Positions 26,086 to 35,647 of a stretch of DNA of 64,000 nucleotides are shown here, piece by piece. Numbering within the stretch: position 1 is the first letter of the stretch; every line of letters begins with the position of its first letter. The DNA is from Pseudobacteriovorax sp. (lineage in GTDB: Bacteria > Bdellovibrionota_B > Oligoflexia > Oligoflexales > Oligoflexaceae). The translations under genes and the position numbers were made by a program. The notes beneath the pieces were generated by a model. The model saw only the letters and a program-made list of their open reading frames with translations. It was not told the DNA's origin and did no database searches. The stretch is from positions 95,648 through 159,647 of the forward strand of contig JABSRP010000002.1 of the NCBI GenBank assembly GCA_013215145.1, in the 5' to 3' direction.

Positions 26086-28191
26086 ATGACACCGACCTAC
26101 AACAAAAAAGTATCAGTAATTTTGGGATCTTTAGCCTTTGTCGGAGCTTTAACAGCTTCTGGCAAGGAAGCCCATACATCTCGGCAATCAGCGAGACTTA
26201 TAGCTGCCAGTAGTCTGCCTAGTGAGCAGACAGATTTGGTGGTAACCGTTAAAAGCGAGGCTCCCATTGGCAACGTGGAAGAGCTATTACACCGCTTTGG
26301 ACCTTATTTAAACGGACTTACCAATAAGCAGATCAAACTTTTGTTGTCCGTAGCTAAAGATGGGCAACACGAGCAAATGTTTACCATAAGTGGCTTGAGC
26401 CAGGAGGAAACAATGATCTTGCGACAAGGCTTACAAGCTCAGCCATGGGTGACGCTAGTGGCCAAAAATCGGATTTACAGGCAAGATCCACTGGATATCG
26501 AATCTATCTCATCAACTGCCCAACAAGATACTAATCTTGGTTGGCATCACGAACGGATCGGCACGCAAGAGGCATGGTCCTACGCCAGAGGACAGAGCAT
26601 GGTGGTTGCCGTGACGGACGACGGCCTAGACTATAGACATCCCGATCTTCTCGAAAGCGTGCACTATAGCTCCACTGAGTCAGGAAAGCGATCTAGCAAT
26701 GGCGTCGACGATGATCATAACGGTTACATCGATGATTTTCGTGGGTGGAACTTTGCTGACCAAGGCAGCAATGATCCGTTTCCTAATCAGTTTTCTAATG
26801 GCTCAATCGACGGTCATGGGACTCATGTGTCTGGAATTATAGCAGGACGAAACAACAGGGGGATAGGTACACCAGGAGTGGCTCCGGATACCAAAATCAT
26901 GCCGCTACGATTGGCTAGTAGTCGTGAATCGACATTGTTTTCCTCAGCGCGGATTGCAGAGGCCTATGGCTATGCTATAAGGCAAGGGGTCAAAATTATA
27001 AATACGAGCTATCGGATCGATCGCTTCGCGGAATCAGAGGACCCTATTTTCAAGAAGGCCATAGAAATGGTTTATGATGCCGGAGCTATTATTGTGGCCT
27101 CAGCTGGTAATAGCGGCCGCAATAACCCGGCAAGGCAGGTTTATGACGAAATAATTTTTGTCGCGTCGACAGCTCGCCAATCAGACTATCGCTTTCCCTC
27201 ATCAAACTATGGCAAAGGTATTGATATCGCGGCTCCTGGGGATCGCATCCTTTCTACATTGCCCGATGGCGCCTATGGTGAACGCACGGGCACTAGCATG
27301 TCGTCTCCCATAGTAGCTGGCGTTATTGCCTTAACCTGGTCCAAGCACCCGGAGTGGACACGGGATCAGGTGATTGCACAGGTGTTAGGGACAGCGGTCA
27401 ATATCGATGAAGAAAACCCTAATCACATAGGTCTTCTCGGCTCTGGGCGAGTCAGTGCTATCAACGCAGTAAGAGATCAGCTAAAACCTCCCACTCTAGA
27501 TCTTAGCATAGGGGACTTATCGGTAACATCAAAGACTCTTACAGTTACGTTAAATCACGTATATGATCCAACCTCAGTTCACAATCAGGCCTTTGAGCTT
27601 AGGCAAATCGATACTGGTGACGAAGTCCCGATCGAACTATTAACTCAGTATAAAGTAGGAACCAATCAACTGGAGTTTGCTATTGCTGATGATTTGACTG
27701 TCGGTAGATATCAGTTTATAGCAAAAGCCTCACTACGAGACCCATTTGGTCAACCCTTAGACGGCAATCAGGATGGATTCTCTGGAGATGACTACGAAAT
27801 TTTGGTGGATTTGGATTTTGTTGATGAATTAGATCCCAAACTTATCTCATTTTCTGGCCCAACTGGTGTTTTAAAAATAGGTGACCGGGTTCGCTATATA
27901 GTTGAGGTGAGTGATGATGTGTCTGGCGTGACCGAAGCCTCCGTCTTGCTAAGTAGTGGCCAATGGGGGCTTGAATTAACAGCCGTAACTGCCGAGCCCA
28001 TCCTCGATGGCGTCGTGATCATCGAAGGAATCTTATCTGATTCTTCTGTCAGAGTCGCTGAAGAGGTGTATATCAGTCGCCTCACTCTAAAAGATGGATC
28101 TGGAAAAAGGCGTGATTATCAAAAACGTTTTGGTGGCTATGTCTTCCTTAACACGAAGATCGAAGTCCCTGTATTTCAGTTGATAGAATAG
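26086..28191 (+). CDS. Secreted subtilisin-like serine protease (S8)
   Basis: This 701-residue protease has a signal peptide after a short basic start (MTPTYNKKVSVILGSLAFVG). An inhibitor-like propeptide region (about 45-140) precedes the S8 domain: VAVTDDGLDYRHPDL with catalytic Asp178, DGHGTHVSG with His244, SAGNSG with the oxyanion Asn342 and GTSMSSPIVAG with Ser404. The C-terminal 200 residues form one or two beta-rich domains (for example VTSKTLTVTLNHVYD), probably for substrate or surface binding. All catalytic residues are present. The start at 26086 has GGAG 8 bases upstream; an in-frame frame reaching back to 25804 overlaps the divergent kinase gene and is unlikely. It should be secreted and degrade protein outside the cell. 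Confidence 0.92.
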   Translation: MTPTYNKKVSVILGSLAFVGALTASGKEAHTSRQSARLIAASSLPSEQTDLVVTVKSEAPIGNVEELLHRFGPYLNGLTNKQIKLLLSVAKDGQHEQMFTISGLSQEETMILRQGLQAQPWVTLVAKNRIYRQDPLDIESISSTAQQDTNLGWHHERIGTQEAWSYARGQSMVVAVTDDGLDYRHPDLLESVHYSSTESGKRSSNGVDDDHNGYIDDFRGWNFADQGSNDPFPNQFSNGSIDGHGTHVSGIIAGRNNRGIGTPGVAPDTKIMPLRLASSRESTLFSSARIAEAYGYAIRQGVKIINTSYRIDRFAESEDPIFKKAIEMVYDAGAIIVASAGNSGRNNPARQVYDEIIFVASTARQSDYRFPSSNYGKGIDIAAPGDRILSTLPDGAYGERTGTSMSSPIVAGVIALTWSKHPEWTRDQVIAQVLGTAVNIDEENPNHIGLLGSGRVSAINAVRDQLKPPTLDLSIGDLSVTSKTLTVTLNHVYDPTSVHNQAFELRQIDTGDEVPIELLTQYKVGTNQLEFAIADDLTVGRYQFIAKASLRDPFGQPLDGNQDGFSGDDYEILVDLDFVDELDPKLISFSGPTGVLKIGDRVRYIVEVSDDVSGVTEASVLLSSGQWGLELTAVTAEPILDGVVIIEGILSDSSVRVAEEVYISRLTLKDGSGKRRDYQKRFGGYVFLNTKIEVPVFQLIE

Positions 28192-28227
28192 ACTGGCAAA
28201 GTATGAAAGAAATCAAAGCTGGTTCCA

Positions 28228-28255
28228 TTTGGGTTGTATCGAAATTGTACCCAAA
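28228..28255. terminator. Possible shared terminator of the convergent subtilase and lipoprotein genes
   Basis: TTTGGGT (28228-28234) pairs with ACCCAAA (28249-28255) over a 14-base loop. A T-rich stretch follows on the plus strand after a few bases (GTTAGTTTTTGTTTTC). The two genes converge around it. Confidence 0.4.
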
Positions 28256-28272
28256 ACGTTAGTTTTTGTTTT

Positions 28273-28923
28273 CTATGGAGGGGGAGGACAAGGTTTGGCT
28301 GCTTTGTTTTGTGCTGGAACATATTTATGATACAAGGGAGCTAAACGCATGATTTTCCCGTTTCTCTCACCTATGAGTTGTCCTGTCTCCTGATCGAAAG
28401 AGAGTCGCCAAGGGATCGTCTTGATTGTTTGACTGACCTGCTTTCCCGTCTCTCTATCCCAGACTGTGATGACTTCTTCTGCATCAACAGACAAAGTATT
28501 CTGTCGGCGCGATCCGATTCCACGCTCGTATTGGGAGACTTGCTTGCTAGGTAGATCTCCACGCGAAGCCGAAGAGTGCAAAAAATATAGAGAGACTCTA
28601 CTGTCCTTTTGCTCAATTGCAAGCCAGCTTTTCATTTCAAGATTGCATGCAGATGGCTCCATCGAATGGTTTTTAGATTTCTTATCCTTGATTTGATGCC
28701 AAAGTCCGGAAAAGTCATCCTGTGTTGGTAATGGTGATGATAGCTCGCCCTTTGCATCTATGGAGGGTGCCTCGAGTCTTGCCAATCGATTGAATACTTC
28801 CTGATTTACGTACTTGGGTTTGTTCGTACAAGATAAACCACAGGCAGCTATGAGTAAAGCGAACTTGCAGAGTCGAGAGTTATGATAAGACATTATCCAT
28901 GATAAAAACTGCGATGGGCGCAT
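28273..28923 (-). CDS. Lipoprotein of unknown function
   Basis: This protein of about 216 residues has a hydrophobic leader ending in GLSC (lipobox), after a relatively long basic N-terminal part. The mature protein contains a Trp- and Lys-containing stretch (FSGLWHQIKDKKSKN), a Cys in PSACNLEM, and ends Pro-rich (KPCPPPP). I recognise no family, but the FSGLWHQ pattern with later strands could be a lipocalin-like barrel. Start choice: ATG at 28923 has AGGAG 11 bases upstream; ATG at 28893 fits the signal peptide better but lacks a ribosome site; an ATG at 28950 also exists. It converges with the subtilase gene. Confidence 0.6.
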   Translation of the reverse strand: MRPSQFLSWIMSYHNSRLCKFALLIAACGLSCTNKPKYVNQEVFNRLARLEAPSIDAKGELSSPLPTQDDFSGLWHQIKDKKSKNHSMEPSACNLEMKSWLAIEQKDSRVSLYFLHSSASRGDLPSKQVSQYERGIGSRRQNTLSVDAEEVITVWDRETGKQVSQTIKTIPWRLSFDQETGQLIGERNGKIMRLAPLYHKYVPAQNKAAKPCPPPP

Positions 28924-29198
28924 TGAGATTTGATCTCCTAGCTTCGGCATGACATTAGGATCATATCATAATTTATTGCCAAAGATCTGGTCTCAACTAA
29001 TTCATTCAAAATATAGGCAATTGCATGCTGTTCTTTTAGCACTTAAGCTTATCGTGATTTAAGTCTTTCTATCGTCGTGGTATCTTACTATCATGAAGTA
29101 ATCAGACCAATGAGGTGTGTCCTTGTCAACGAGGCGTTTCTATGCTGAAAGCTGTTGGAATGAATCCCATCGGAGTATATACTGCAAAGATTTTCTAG

Positions 29199-29369
29199 TT
29201 ATCGGCTTATTGTTCTGTTGATTTTTTCTATGACAGATCGTGACTCATTGATGGTTTCTCTAGCTTTTATCTCTGACAAAGAGTTACCCAATATTTGTTC
29301 GATGGTACGTTGTTGCGCTTCTCGAGATTTTTTGATTTGAAGGATTTCGTCCTTACTAAAGTTAATCAT
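29199..29369 (-). CDS. Small charged helical protein, hypothetical
   Basis: This 56-residue frame is rich in Glu, Ile, Lys and Arg (IEQILGNSLSEIKARETI) and looks helical or coiled-coil. The ATG at 29369 has GAGGAG 12 bases upstream, a long spacing; a TTG at 29396 would extend it by nine residues. There is no recognisable family. It sits in a stretch otherwise lacking genes between a lipoprotein gene and the small membrane protein at 29530-29928, and may be co-oriented with it. Evidence is modest: a ribosome-site-like motif and protein-like composition. Confidence 0.4.
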   Translation of the reverse strand: MINFSKDEILQIKKSREAQQRTIEQILGNSLSEIKARETINESRSVIEKINRTISR

Positions 29370-29529
29370 ATCTAAAACATACTCCTCGCAACACAAACCA
29401 GCCTAGAATGGATAAAATGCATCTACCGACGGTTACATCAACCATAACCGATGTCTCCTAGGTATAATAAATTTATTTGTTCAACATGAACAAGTAAATT
29501 GTTCGAAAATAGCCATCGTTAGATATATT

Positions 29530-29928
29530 TCATTTTGATTTTATGAGCCTGAGCTGCGGCTTTTTAGGATTCTCACCCGAACCCAATTTTCGAATGACAT
29601 CGTTTTGTAATTCGATTGTTTTCGAAAGAGATCTGATACGTTCTTTTTGTTCGCAAATGGTTTTTTCATAGAAGACCATCTGCCTCTCCAATATAGCGAC
29701 TTTTTGGCAGTATACTTCAAATTTTTCCTTAATTTGAGAGCATCGTTCCACAGCGCTGTGCTTGTCGCGGAGTAGTATAGTACTAAATGCAATTAAAAGG
29801 GCTGCTACAACACAAAGAAGGAAAAACACCATTGTCGGTTCGATCAAGCCGTAGGCGCCAAAACCATAAATTATGGGAACTAGTAGTCCAAGGCCCATCT
29901 GCTGCAAATTACCCACATCATTCTCCAT
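29530..29928 (-). CDS. Small membrane protein with coiled coil
   Basis: This 132-residue protein starts with two membrane helices (about 12-28 and 33-53, the second MVFFLLCVVAALLIAFSTIL), then a coiled coil of about 55 residues (for example VAILERQMVFYEKTI) and a basic end (KKPQLRLIKSK). This suggests a membrane-anchored, cytoplasmic coiled coil that binds protein or membrane partners. No family is recognised. The start is ATG at 29928; a GTG a few codons later with GGAG 6 bases upstream is an alternative that would remove four residues. It is not obviously in an operon. Confidence 0.6.
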   Translation of the reverse strand: MENDVGNLQQMGLGLLVPIIYGFGAYGLIEPTMVFFLLCVVAALLIAFSTILLRDKHSAVERCSQIKEKFEVYCQKVAILERQMVFYEKTICEQKERIRSLSKTIELQNDVIRKLGSGENPKKPQLRLIKSK

Positions 29929-30063
29929 AGAAGATCAGTTTTTTAGATAAACATGATCATCGGCTATATATAAAATTTCTTAACTAAATAATACTAGCAT
30001 GACTAAATTGCAGCTTAGGTTTAGGTCATGAGCCTCGTATCTGATTCAGAACCGGCACAAATA

Positions 30064-30085
30064 AGGGAGGTACAAAAACCTCCCT
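30064..30085 (-). terminator. Hairpin downstream of the secreted-protein gene
   Basis: AGGGAGGT (30064-30071) pairs with ACCTCCCT (30078-30085), an 8-bp GC-rich stem with a 6-base loop, 35 bases past the stop of the minus-strand gene at 30121. The following TATTTGT is only moderately T-rich, so the intrinsic terminator call is tentative. Confidence 0.55.
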
Positions 30086-30120
30086 GACATGCTTTATATT
30101 TTAGGTTCTGTTCTGTATCG

Positions 30121-30696
30121 TTATCGTAGCGTTGACTGTGCCGGAGAGTTACTGACAATCACGGTTCCGCGTGGGGTCATCTCACCCTGAATGACAACAC
30201 TGCTTTGGAAGGCACGGCCACGGATACAAGTGGTCTGATAGCCACAGTAATAGTTATGGTAGGTTTTATCGTCGATCACTGATTTAATAATCAGCTCTTT
30301 ACAAAAAATCTTGTTGTTATCAAAGCAAGTAGTATTGTCTTGATCTAAACAAGACTCGGTGGTTCCACTGCCTTTTAGGGCAAAAAAATCTAACTTTGCT
30401 TGTTCACCGGTAATAAGAACCTGCTCGTTCTTGCACTGGTTATCCTTCGAGTGACCATCAAAGGAGATTAAACTTAAATCCAGATCAACGTCGGAAAACT
30501 CACTGCCTCGTTTTTGAAGGGTGATCTTATCCCCTTTTTTATAAGCTAAAAATTCGTTGCCGTCAAAGCCGAAAACACTGGGTGCACTTTGGCGAGGACC
30601 AGCTGATTCACTGCCAGGTCGAGCGGAAGCTCCAGGGCTAAGTATGGCCGAAGTTAGAGTAAACAACATCATCAGATTTTTATACGTGTGTTTCAT
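30121..30696 (-). CDS. Secreted protein of unknown function
   Basis: This 191-residue protein has a Sec signal peptide (about KNLMMLFTLTSAILSPGASA). The mature part includes SVFGFDGNEFLAYKKGDKITL and several Cys (in DNQCKNE, TESCLDQDNTTCFDN, IFCKEL, YYCGYQTTC) that could form three disulfides, typical of an exported structural or binding domain. No family is recognised. The ATG at 30696 is chosen since AGGGA lies 6 bases upstream; an ATG at 30702 overlaps that site. It has its own hairpin terminator. Confidence 0.65.
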   Translation of the reverse strand: MKHTYKNLMMLFTLTSAILSPGASARPGSESAGPRQSAPSVFGFDGNEFLAYKKGDKITLQKRGSEFSDVDLDLSLISFDGHSKDNQCKNEQVLITGEQAKLDFFALKGSGTTESCLDQDNTTCFDNNKIFCKELIIKSVIDDKTYHNYYCGYQTTCIRGRAFQSSVVIQGEMTPRGTVIVSNSPAQSTLR

Positions 30697-31170
30697 TTTC
30701 ATTCCCTATAACAATTCATTTAACACCGAAGAGTTATATATCATACTAAGTATTAATGTGTAGTCAAAAAAGCATGCTTTAGGAAGTTTTACTCCCCGGT
30801 GACGATCCAGGGGAGCATTCGAAGATAATCATAGTCATTGCCGAGACATATTGTCATGGTCACTGTCCAATCAAACCATTATAAAATGAGATGAATCAAT
30901 ATCTGTGCTGATAAACAAGCTAACAAACAAATTTTTTTTAAGCCAGTATGGGGAGCTGAAAACAACAGATACTTACTTTCCCGACAGAAACAGCCCAAAC
31001 AAATCAATAACTTAGACCTTACCTAAATCTAAATATCGAATAAACGAAGTGTACCGCATAAATTATTGTTCATTAATGACCATCAGTTACGCAAGCACCC
31101 ACCACTCCAACTAACGAATCAACAGTTCTTGACGATTGGCTCCACCAAGTCACAACAATTAGGTGAGACA
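30697..31170. other. Intergenic region upstream of the chemosensory operon
   Basis: About 470 bases if the cheA start is TTG at 31171 (about 370 if it is TTG at 31066). It should hold the operon promoter and the divergent secreted-protein promoter, but no consensus box stands out. A 6-bp hairpin, CTCCCC (30792-30797) with GGGGAG (30810-30815), is the only clear structure. No gene is supported. Confidence 0.45.
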
Positions 31171-32892
31171 TTGGCTAGCTACGACACCGACGAACTCAAA
31201 GAAACCTTTCTGATTGAATGCGAGGAAAGCCTTGATCGGACTGAATGCTTTTTTATGGATCTCGAAAGCAATCCTACTGATCGAAACATAATCAACCAGA
31301 TTTTTCGCCTGGCTCACAGCATCAAGGGATCGGCAAAAAGCGTTGGTTTTGATCAATTGGGTGAGCTGACCCATGCCCTTGAAGAACTATTAGTACTACT
31401 GCAAAACGGACAGATCCAGCCCAATCAATATGTGGTTGATACGCTGCTGTCTTCAAACGATCTGCTTAGAATGATGACCAGTAACCTACGTGAAGACTAC
31501 GAGCATAAAACAGATACTAGCGTGGTATCCAAGCGAATAAAAACAATCATGGATGGTTTTTGCGAAAGCGAAGTCAATTCATCATCTAACGATTCAATTA
31601 GTGACAATGGCCTAACTCTTTTTTCAGAAACTGAGACAGATTTAATAAGTAAGCGAACGGATCATGAACCATCGAAATTACGGGAAAACCAAAGGCCAAT
31701 GGACCGTCAATCTGAAGATAAAGACGAGTTCATTAGGCTATCCCTCAAAAAAATCGAGAGTCTGATCGATAACCTGGGCGAGCAGGTGATTTTGCAATCG
31801 TCACTAGAGGAAGCTGCAAAAAATCCCATACTTAACGAAGACCTCATTAGCAAAACCATATCTCAACTGGGAAAAATTACACTAGATTTACAAAAATCTG
31901 CCATGGCTCTGAGGATGGTTCCCGTCCAAAGCCTCTACCAAAAGACCAGAAGAATAATAAGAGATACCTCTAGGTCTTTGGGTAAACCCGTTGAGATTAT
32001 GACCAAAGGTGAAGAGACCGAAATCGACAAAGTATTTGTCGATGAACTGTCATCAGTTGTAAGCCATATTATTAGGAATGCTATCGATCATGGAATCGAA
32101 AACCAAGAAGAGCGCCTCGAAGCCCGTAAGCCCGAACGAGCAAAAATTAAACTTAATGCCTACCAAAGCTTTGGCTATTTTCTTTTAGAAATAGCAGACG
32201 ATGGTCGAGGAATTGATACCAAAAAAATATATCAAAAAGCCATGAGTAAAGGCCTGCTTGATGATCAAAAGAGCTATTCTGACGAGGAACTTATCAATCT
32301 GATATTCACCAGCGGGTTTTCCACCGCTCAATCGGTGACGGACGTATCAGGTCGAGGCGTCGGCATGGATGCGGTACTCAGCAAGGTCAAGTCTTTAAAA
32401 GGTGATATTAAGGTTATTTCCAAACCAGGGATCGGAACCACTTTCACGATCCGGCTCCCCCTATCTATAGCGATATTTAACGGAATTGTTTTTACATTGT
32501 GTGGTGATCGCTTTGTCTTACCATCCACAGATATTCATGAGGTCTATTGGTTCAGTGAAAAGCAAATTAGCCGGATCAATGAAAACAAGTCAATTATTAC
32601 TAGGGGTGATGAGGTCATCGAGTTGGTCGACTTCGAAAAAAGTCTAGGAATCAAAAAGCGTCCTTTCAACGATAGCAAACGGATGGTGTCATTGATTGTA
32701 GAAATAAACCGCAAAAAAATGGGATTAAAAGTGGACGATATTATTGGGCAAGTAAGGGTAGTACAAAAAAGACTAGGTCATGAGCTAAAAGAATTACGTG
32801 GAGTCTCTGGGGGGGCGATACTTGGTGATGGCGAGGTGGCTCTTGTCCTAAACTTATCATCTCTCCAAGATGATATTAAGAATGCTGCATAG
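31171..32892 (+). CDS. cheA: Chemotaxis histidine kinase CheA
   Basis: This protein of about 573 residues has the CheA layout without a clear P2. The P1 HPt has AHSIKGSAKSVGF (phospho-His about 49). A polar linker of about 80 residues follows, then the P3 dimerisation helix pair (EFIRLSLKKIESLIDNLGEQVI), the P4 ATPase with HIIRNAIDHGIE, ADDGRGI and GRGVGM, and a P5 CheW-like domain ending VLNLSSL. The enzyme phosphorylates its own HPt in response to the receptor and passes phosphate to response regulators. The TTG at 31171 has AGGTGA 4 bases upstream and starts near the HPt; a TTG at 31066 would add 35 residues of low fit. Missing P2 suggests a weaker or different regulator dock. First gene of the cheA-cheW-mcp-cheR-cheD/B operon. 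Confidence 0.93.
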   Translation: MASYDTDELKETFLIECEESLDRTECFFMDLESNPTDRNIINQIFRLAHSIKGSAKSVGFDQLGELTHALEELLVLLQNGQIQPNQYVVDTLLSSNDLLRMMTSNLREDYEHKTDTSVVSKRIKTIMDGFCESEVNSSSNDSISDNGLTLFSETETDLISKRTDHEPSKLRENQRPMDRQSEDKDEFIRLSLKKIESLIDNLGEQVILQSSLEEAAKNPILNEDLISKTISQLGKITLDLQKSAMALRMVPVQSLYQKTRRIIRDTSRSLGKPVEIMTKGEETEIDKVFVDELSSVVSHIIRNAIDHGIENQEERLEARKPERAKIKLNAYQSFGYFLLEIADDGRGIDTKKIYQKAMSKGLLDDQKSYSDEELINLIFTSGFSTAQSVTDVSGRGVGMDAVLSKVKSLKGDIKVISKPGIGTTFTIRLPLSIAIFNGIVFTLCGDRFVLPSTDIHEVYWFSEKQISRINENKSIITRGDEVIELVDFEKSLGIKKRPFNDSKRMVSLIVEINRKKMGLKVDDIIGQVRVVQKRLGHELKELRGVSGGAILGDGEVALVLNLSSLQDDIKNAA

Positions 32893-32929
32893 AGTAGAAT
32901 AAAAACTATGAGAAAGTCTTGAGGCAAAT

Positions 32930-33457
32930 ATGAATGCAAGAAGCTTAACTGAAGAAATTGAGTCGCATAAGTCCGATAATCAACCTTCGCAACTATCAAA
33001 ATCTTATAAGAAGTATCTTATTTTCACACTAGATCAACTTCAGTATGGATTTCCATTGTCAAAGATTAAAGAAGTTATCGGCTACAACAAAATCACGGAA
33101 GTACCTCAGGTCCCTAGTTTTTTTAAAGGCATAATCAATCTGAGAGGACGTATTATCTCCATCGTTGATCTGCGCGTGAAACTTGGACAAAAAGCCCGTG
33201 AGTGGGAACCAAAAAAAACCTGTATCATAATTACAGAAACGGATGACCTCACTATTGGAGCGATTGTCGACACAGTTGATGAAGTTATGGGCGTAAATGA
33301 AAATGAAATTTGTGACAAACTAGAGTTATCTACCAATATAGACCGATCTTTTATTACGGGTGTGACAAATACGGGTGATGATAGTGTTGTTTTGTTTTTG
33401 AGTTTAGAGAAGCTTTTCAGTCGAGACGAGCTAAAAATCCTAAGTTCTAAGAATTAA
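32930..33457 (+). CDS. cheW: Chemotaxis coupling protein CheW
   Basis: This 175-residue CheW scaffold links the receptor to CheA at the cytoplasmic membrane. The two SH3-like subdomains are visible: [21 protein letters not shown], then [29 protein letters not shown], the strongly conserved CheW core (with the RG and ISIVDLR elements), and later [11 protein letters not shown] and FITGV. The N-terminal 28 residues are polar and extra to the core fold. It lies 37 bases after cheA and 22 before the receptor gene. ATG at 32930 has GAGGCAAAT just before it. Confidence 0.95.
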   Translation: MNARSLTEEIESHKSDNQPSQLSKSYKKYLIFTLDQLQYGFPLSKIKEVIGYNKITEVPQVPSFFKGIINLRGRIISIVDLRVKLGQKAREWEPKKTCIIITETDDLTIGAIVDTVDEVMGVNENEICDKLELSTNIDRSFITGVTNTGDDSVVLFLSLEKLFSRDELKILSSKN

Positions 33458-33479
33458 CTTTTCTTTGTTGAGGAAATTT

Positions 33480-35621
33480 ATGAGTTATAAAAAAAATAAG
33501 TCGCTAAAAACCAAGGTGCTTTCCGGTAGTTTTCTCACCATGATCTTTCTTCTAGGTCTCGGCATAACCGCTATATTAGCCTTGAGATCTATTTCCAACA
33601 CCAATGAATGGGTAAACCATACCCACGAGGCAATCGGGCAAGCCATCAGAGTCAAAGAAGACGCCATGAATATGGAGACAGGGATGCGAGGCTTTTTGCT
33701 TTCTGGTAAAGAATCTTTTTTGGAACCATACAACCAAGGTCTCAGTGACTTTTCGAAGGCAATAAAGACCCTTCAATCCAAAGTCTCAGATAATCCAGGT
33801 CAAGTTGAGAAAATGGGCGAGGTAGAGAAGATCATAAAGGAATGGGTTTCTAATGTCACGGAGCCAGCCATAGAGTTGCGAAGAAAAATCGGTGATGCCC
33901 CAACTATGAACGATGTGGCCTTACTTGTTGGAAAAAAAGAGGGTAAGAAGTACTTTGATAAGTTTCGGTCGCAAATTGGTCGTTTTATTGAGGTGGAAGA
34001 GGTTTTGTTGAGACAGAGAGAAGCAGAGATGCAAACCAGTAGTGATCTTGACACCATACGAAAAAATGCTAAATGGGTAATTCATACTCACAATGTGATC
34101 GCCGAAGCACGAGGGATTTTAAACTCCGCCATCGATATGGAAACCGGGCTCAGAGGATATTTACTCGCAGGACAAGAGGAATTTTTAGAGCCTTATCGCT
34201 CAGGTAAAAATAGATTTGATACAAATCTAAATAAACTTCAAGAAACTGTTAGCGACAACCCTCCGCAAGTAAGGTTATTGAGTCAAGCACAAGACACCCT
34301 GTCCGAATGGGACAGCAATGTAGCGAATAAAATGATCAGTTTAAGACGATCTATTGGTGATGCGCCTACCATGGATAATATGGCTGATCTTGTTGCTGAA
34401 GCTCGAGGTAAAACATATTTTGACCAATTTAGAACACTGATTGACGAGTTTATTGCCGCAGAAGAAAAGCTTATGACAATCCGTCAAAGCGATGCCGAAA
34501 CGACTCGTATGGTTAGCGTTTGGACCATAGTTGTCGGCATTTTGGTGTCCGTCTGCATATCGTTACTTTATTCCCTAAGGCTGAGTTCTAATTTAACCGG
34601 ACATATTCATAAATTTCTTCACGATATAAGGAAAAATGCAGAAAAGCTAGATGATGCTTCCCACGATCTTTCTGAAAATAGTCGGGAACTATCAGGATAC
34701 GCCGCTGAACAAGCTTCTTCCATCGAAGAAACATCATCAAGTATGGAAGAGGTCTCAGGGATTGTGAGGAATAATGCGCAACTAGCAAAAGAGTCTTCGG
34801 AACAATCCTACAACGTAAATCGACAAATGGCAGAACTATCTGAGGCCATGTCAAAAATCTCAGATTCCAACGAACAAAGTGATGGACTAGTGGATATCAT
34901 CAATGAAATTGGTGCAAAAACGGAAGTTATCGACGAAATAGTCTTTCAAACGAAGCTTCTTTCGTTCAATGCATCAGTGGAGGCGGAGAGAGCTGGTGAG
35001 CATGGTAGAGGTTTTGCTGTAGTCGCTCAAGAGGTAGGAAATTTAGCTCAGATGAGCGGTAAGGCTGCGATGGAGATTGCCGGGATCGTTCAAAATAGTA
35101 CCAGCAAGGCCGGTCAGATCATAAAAGAAAATTCCAATCGAGTCACTGAGGGAACTCGTATCGTTCGTGATATTCTCACGCAATCGGAGACGGTTGCTCA
35201 GTCATCGAGCAAAATTTCGGAAGCATCAAATGAACAGTCGAGAGGAATATCTCAAATAGGAATTGCGATAGAAAATATCAACTCCGCTACTCAGAAGACA
35301 GCATCCATCGCAGAAGATGCCGCTAGTTCTAGTATGACATTGAATCAACAATCGAGCAATCTGATTAGATATGTAAATGAAATGCACGGATATATCAGTG
35401 GTAGAGTTGGGTCAAGTAGTGAACAAGATGAACATCTATTCCGGACTGAGAACAGTGAAGTGACATATCTAGACGAAAGAAGACGTCCTCAACCTACTCC
35501 ATCAAGAATGCAAGCAAGAAGCGAGACAAAACATCCACCGCTACGGAAGGCTACTGGAACTGACGATTTATCGTATCACCAGGAAGAAGGTGATGAAGAT
35601 AAAGTTTGGAAAGAGTTATAG
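33480..35621 (+). CDS. Methyl-accepting chemotaxis receptor with two CHASE3-like sensor domains
   Basis: This 713-residue receptor has TM1 (about 12-34), then two consecutive CHASE3-like domains of about 130 residues each: the first has [20 protein letters not shown] and IGDAPTMND, the second [20 protein letters not shown] and IGDAPTMDN, clear copies of each other. TM2 (about 345-367) follows, with no typical HAMP signature, then a methyl-accepting signalling region with the hairpin tip [20 protein letters not shown]. The tip departs from the usual QTNLLALNAAVEAARAGE. The C-terminal linker is polar and ends VWKEL, reminiscent of the CheR-tethering pentapeptide. The ATG at 33480 has GAGGAAA before it. 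Ligand unknown. It is the only receptor in the operon. Confidence 0.93.
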   Translation: MSYKKNKSLKTKVLSGSFLTMIFLLGLGITAILALRSISNTNEWVNHTHEAIGQAIRVKEDAMNMETGMRGFLLSGKESFLEPYNQGLSDFSKAIKTLQSKVSDNPGQVEKMGEVEKIIKEWVSNVTEPAIELRRKIGDAPTMNDVALLVGKKEGKKYFDKFRSQIGRFIEVEEVLLRQREAEMQTSSDLDTIRKNAKWVIHTHNVIAEARGILNSAIDMETGLRGYLLAGQEEFLEPYRSGKNRFDTNLNKLQETVSDNPPQVRLLSQAQDTLSEWDSNVANKMISLRRSIGDAPTMDNMADLVAEARGKTYFDQFRTLIDEFIAAEEKLMTIRQSDAETTRMVSVWTIVVGILVSVCISLLYSLRLSSNLTGHIHKFLHDIRKNAEKLDDASHDLSENSRELSGYAAEQASSIEETSSSMEEVSGIVRNNAQLAKESSEQSYNVNRQMAELSEAMSKISDSNEQSDGLVDIINEIGAKTEVIDEIVFQTKLLSFNASVEAERAGEHGRGFAVVAQEVGNLAQMSGKAAMEIAGIVQNSTSKAGQIIKENSNRVTEGTRIVRDILTQSETVAQSSSKISEASNEQSRGISQIGIAIENINSATQKTASIAEDAASSSMTLNQQSSNLIRYVNEMHGYISGRVGSSSEQDEHLFRTENSEVTYLDERRRPQPTPSRMQARSETKHPPLRKATGTDDLSYHQEEGDEDKVWKEL

Positions 35622-35647
35622 CCCGGATTTTGAGTGGAGCTTAACAT

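Noticed and set aside
29142..29198. 18-codon frame (MLKAVGMNPIGVYTAKIF) with GAGG upstream
   Set aside because: Too short to separate from chance without conservation data.
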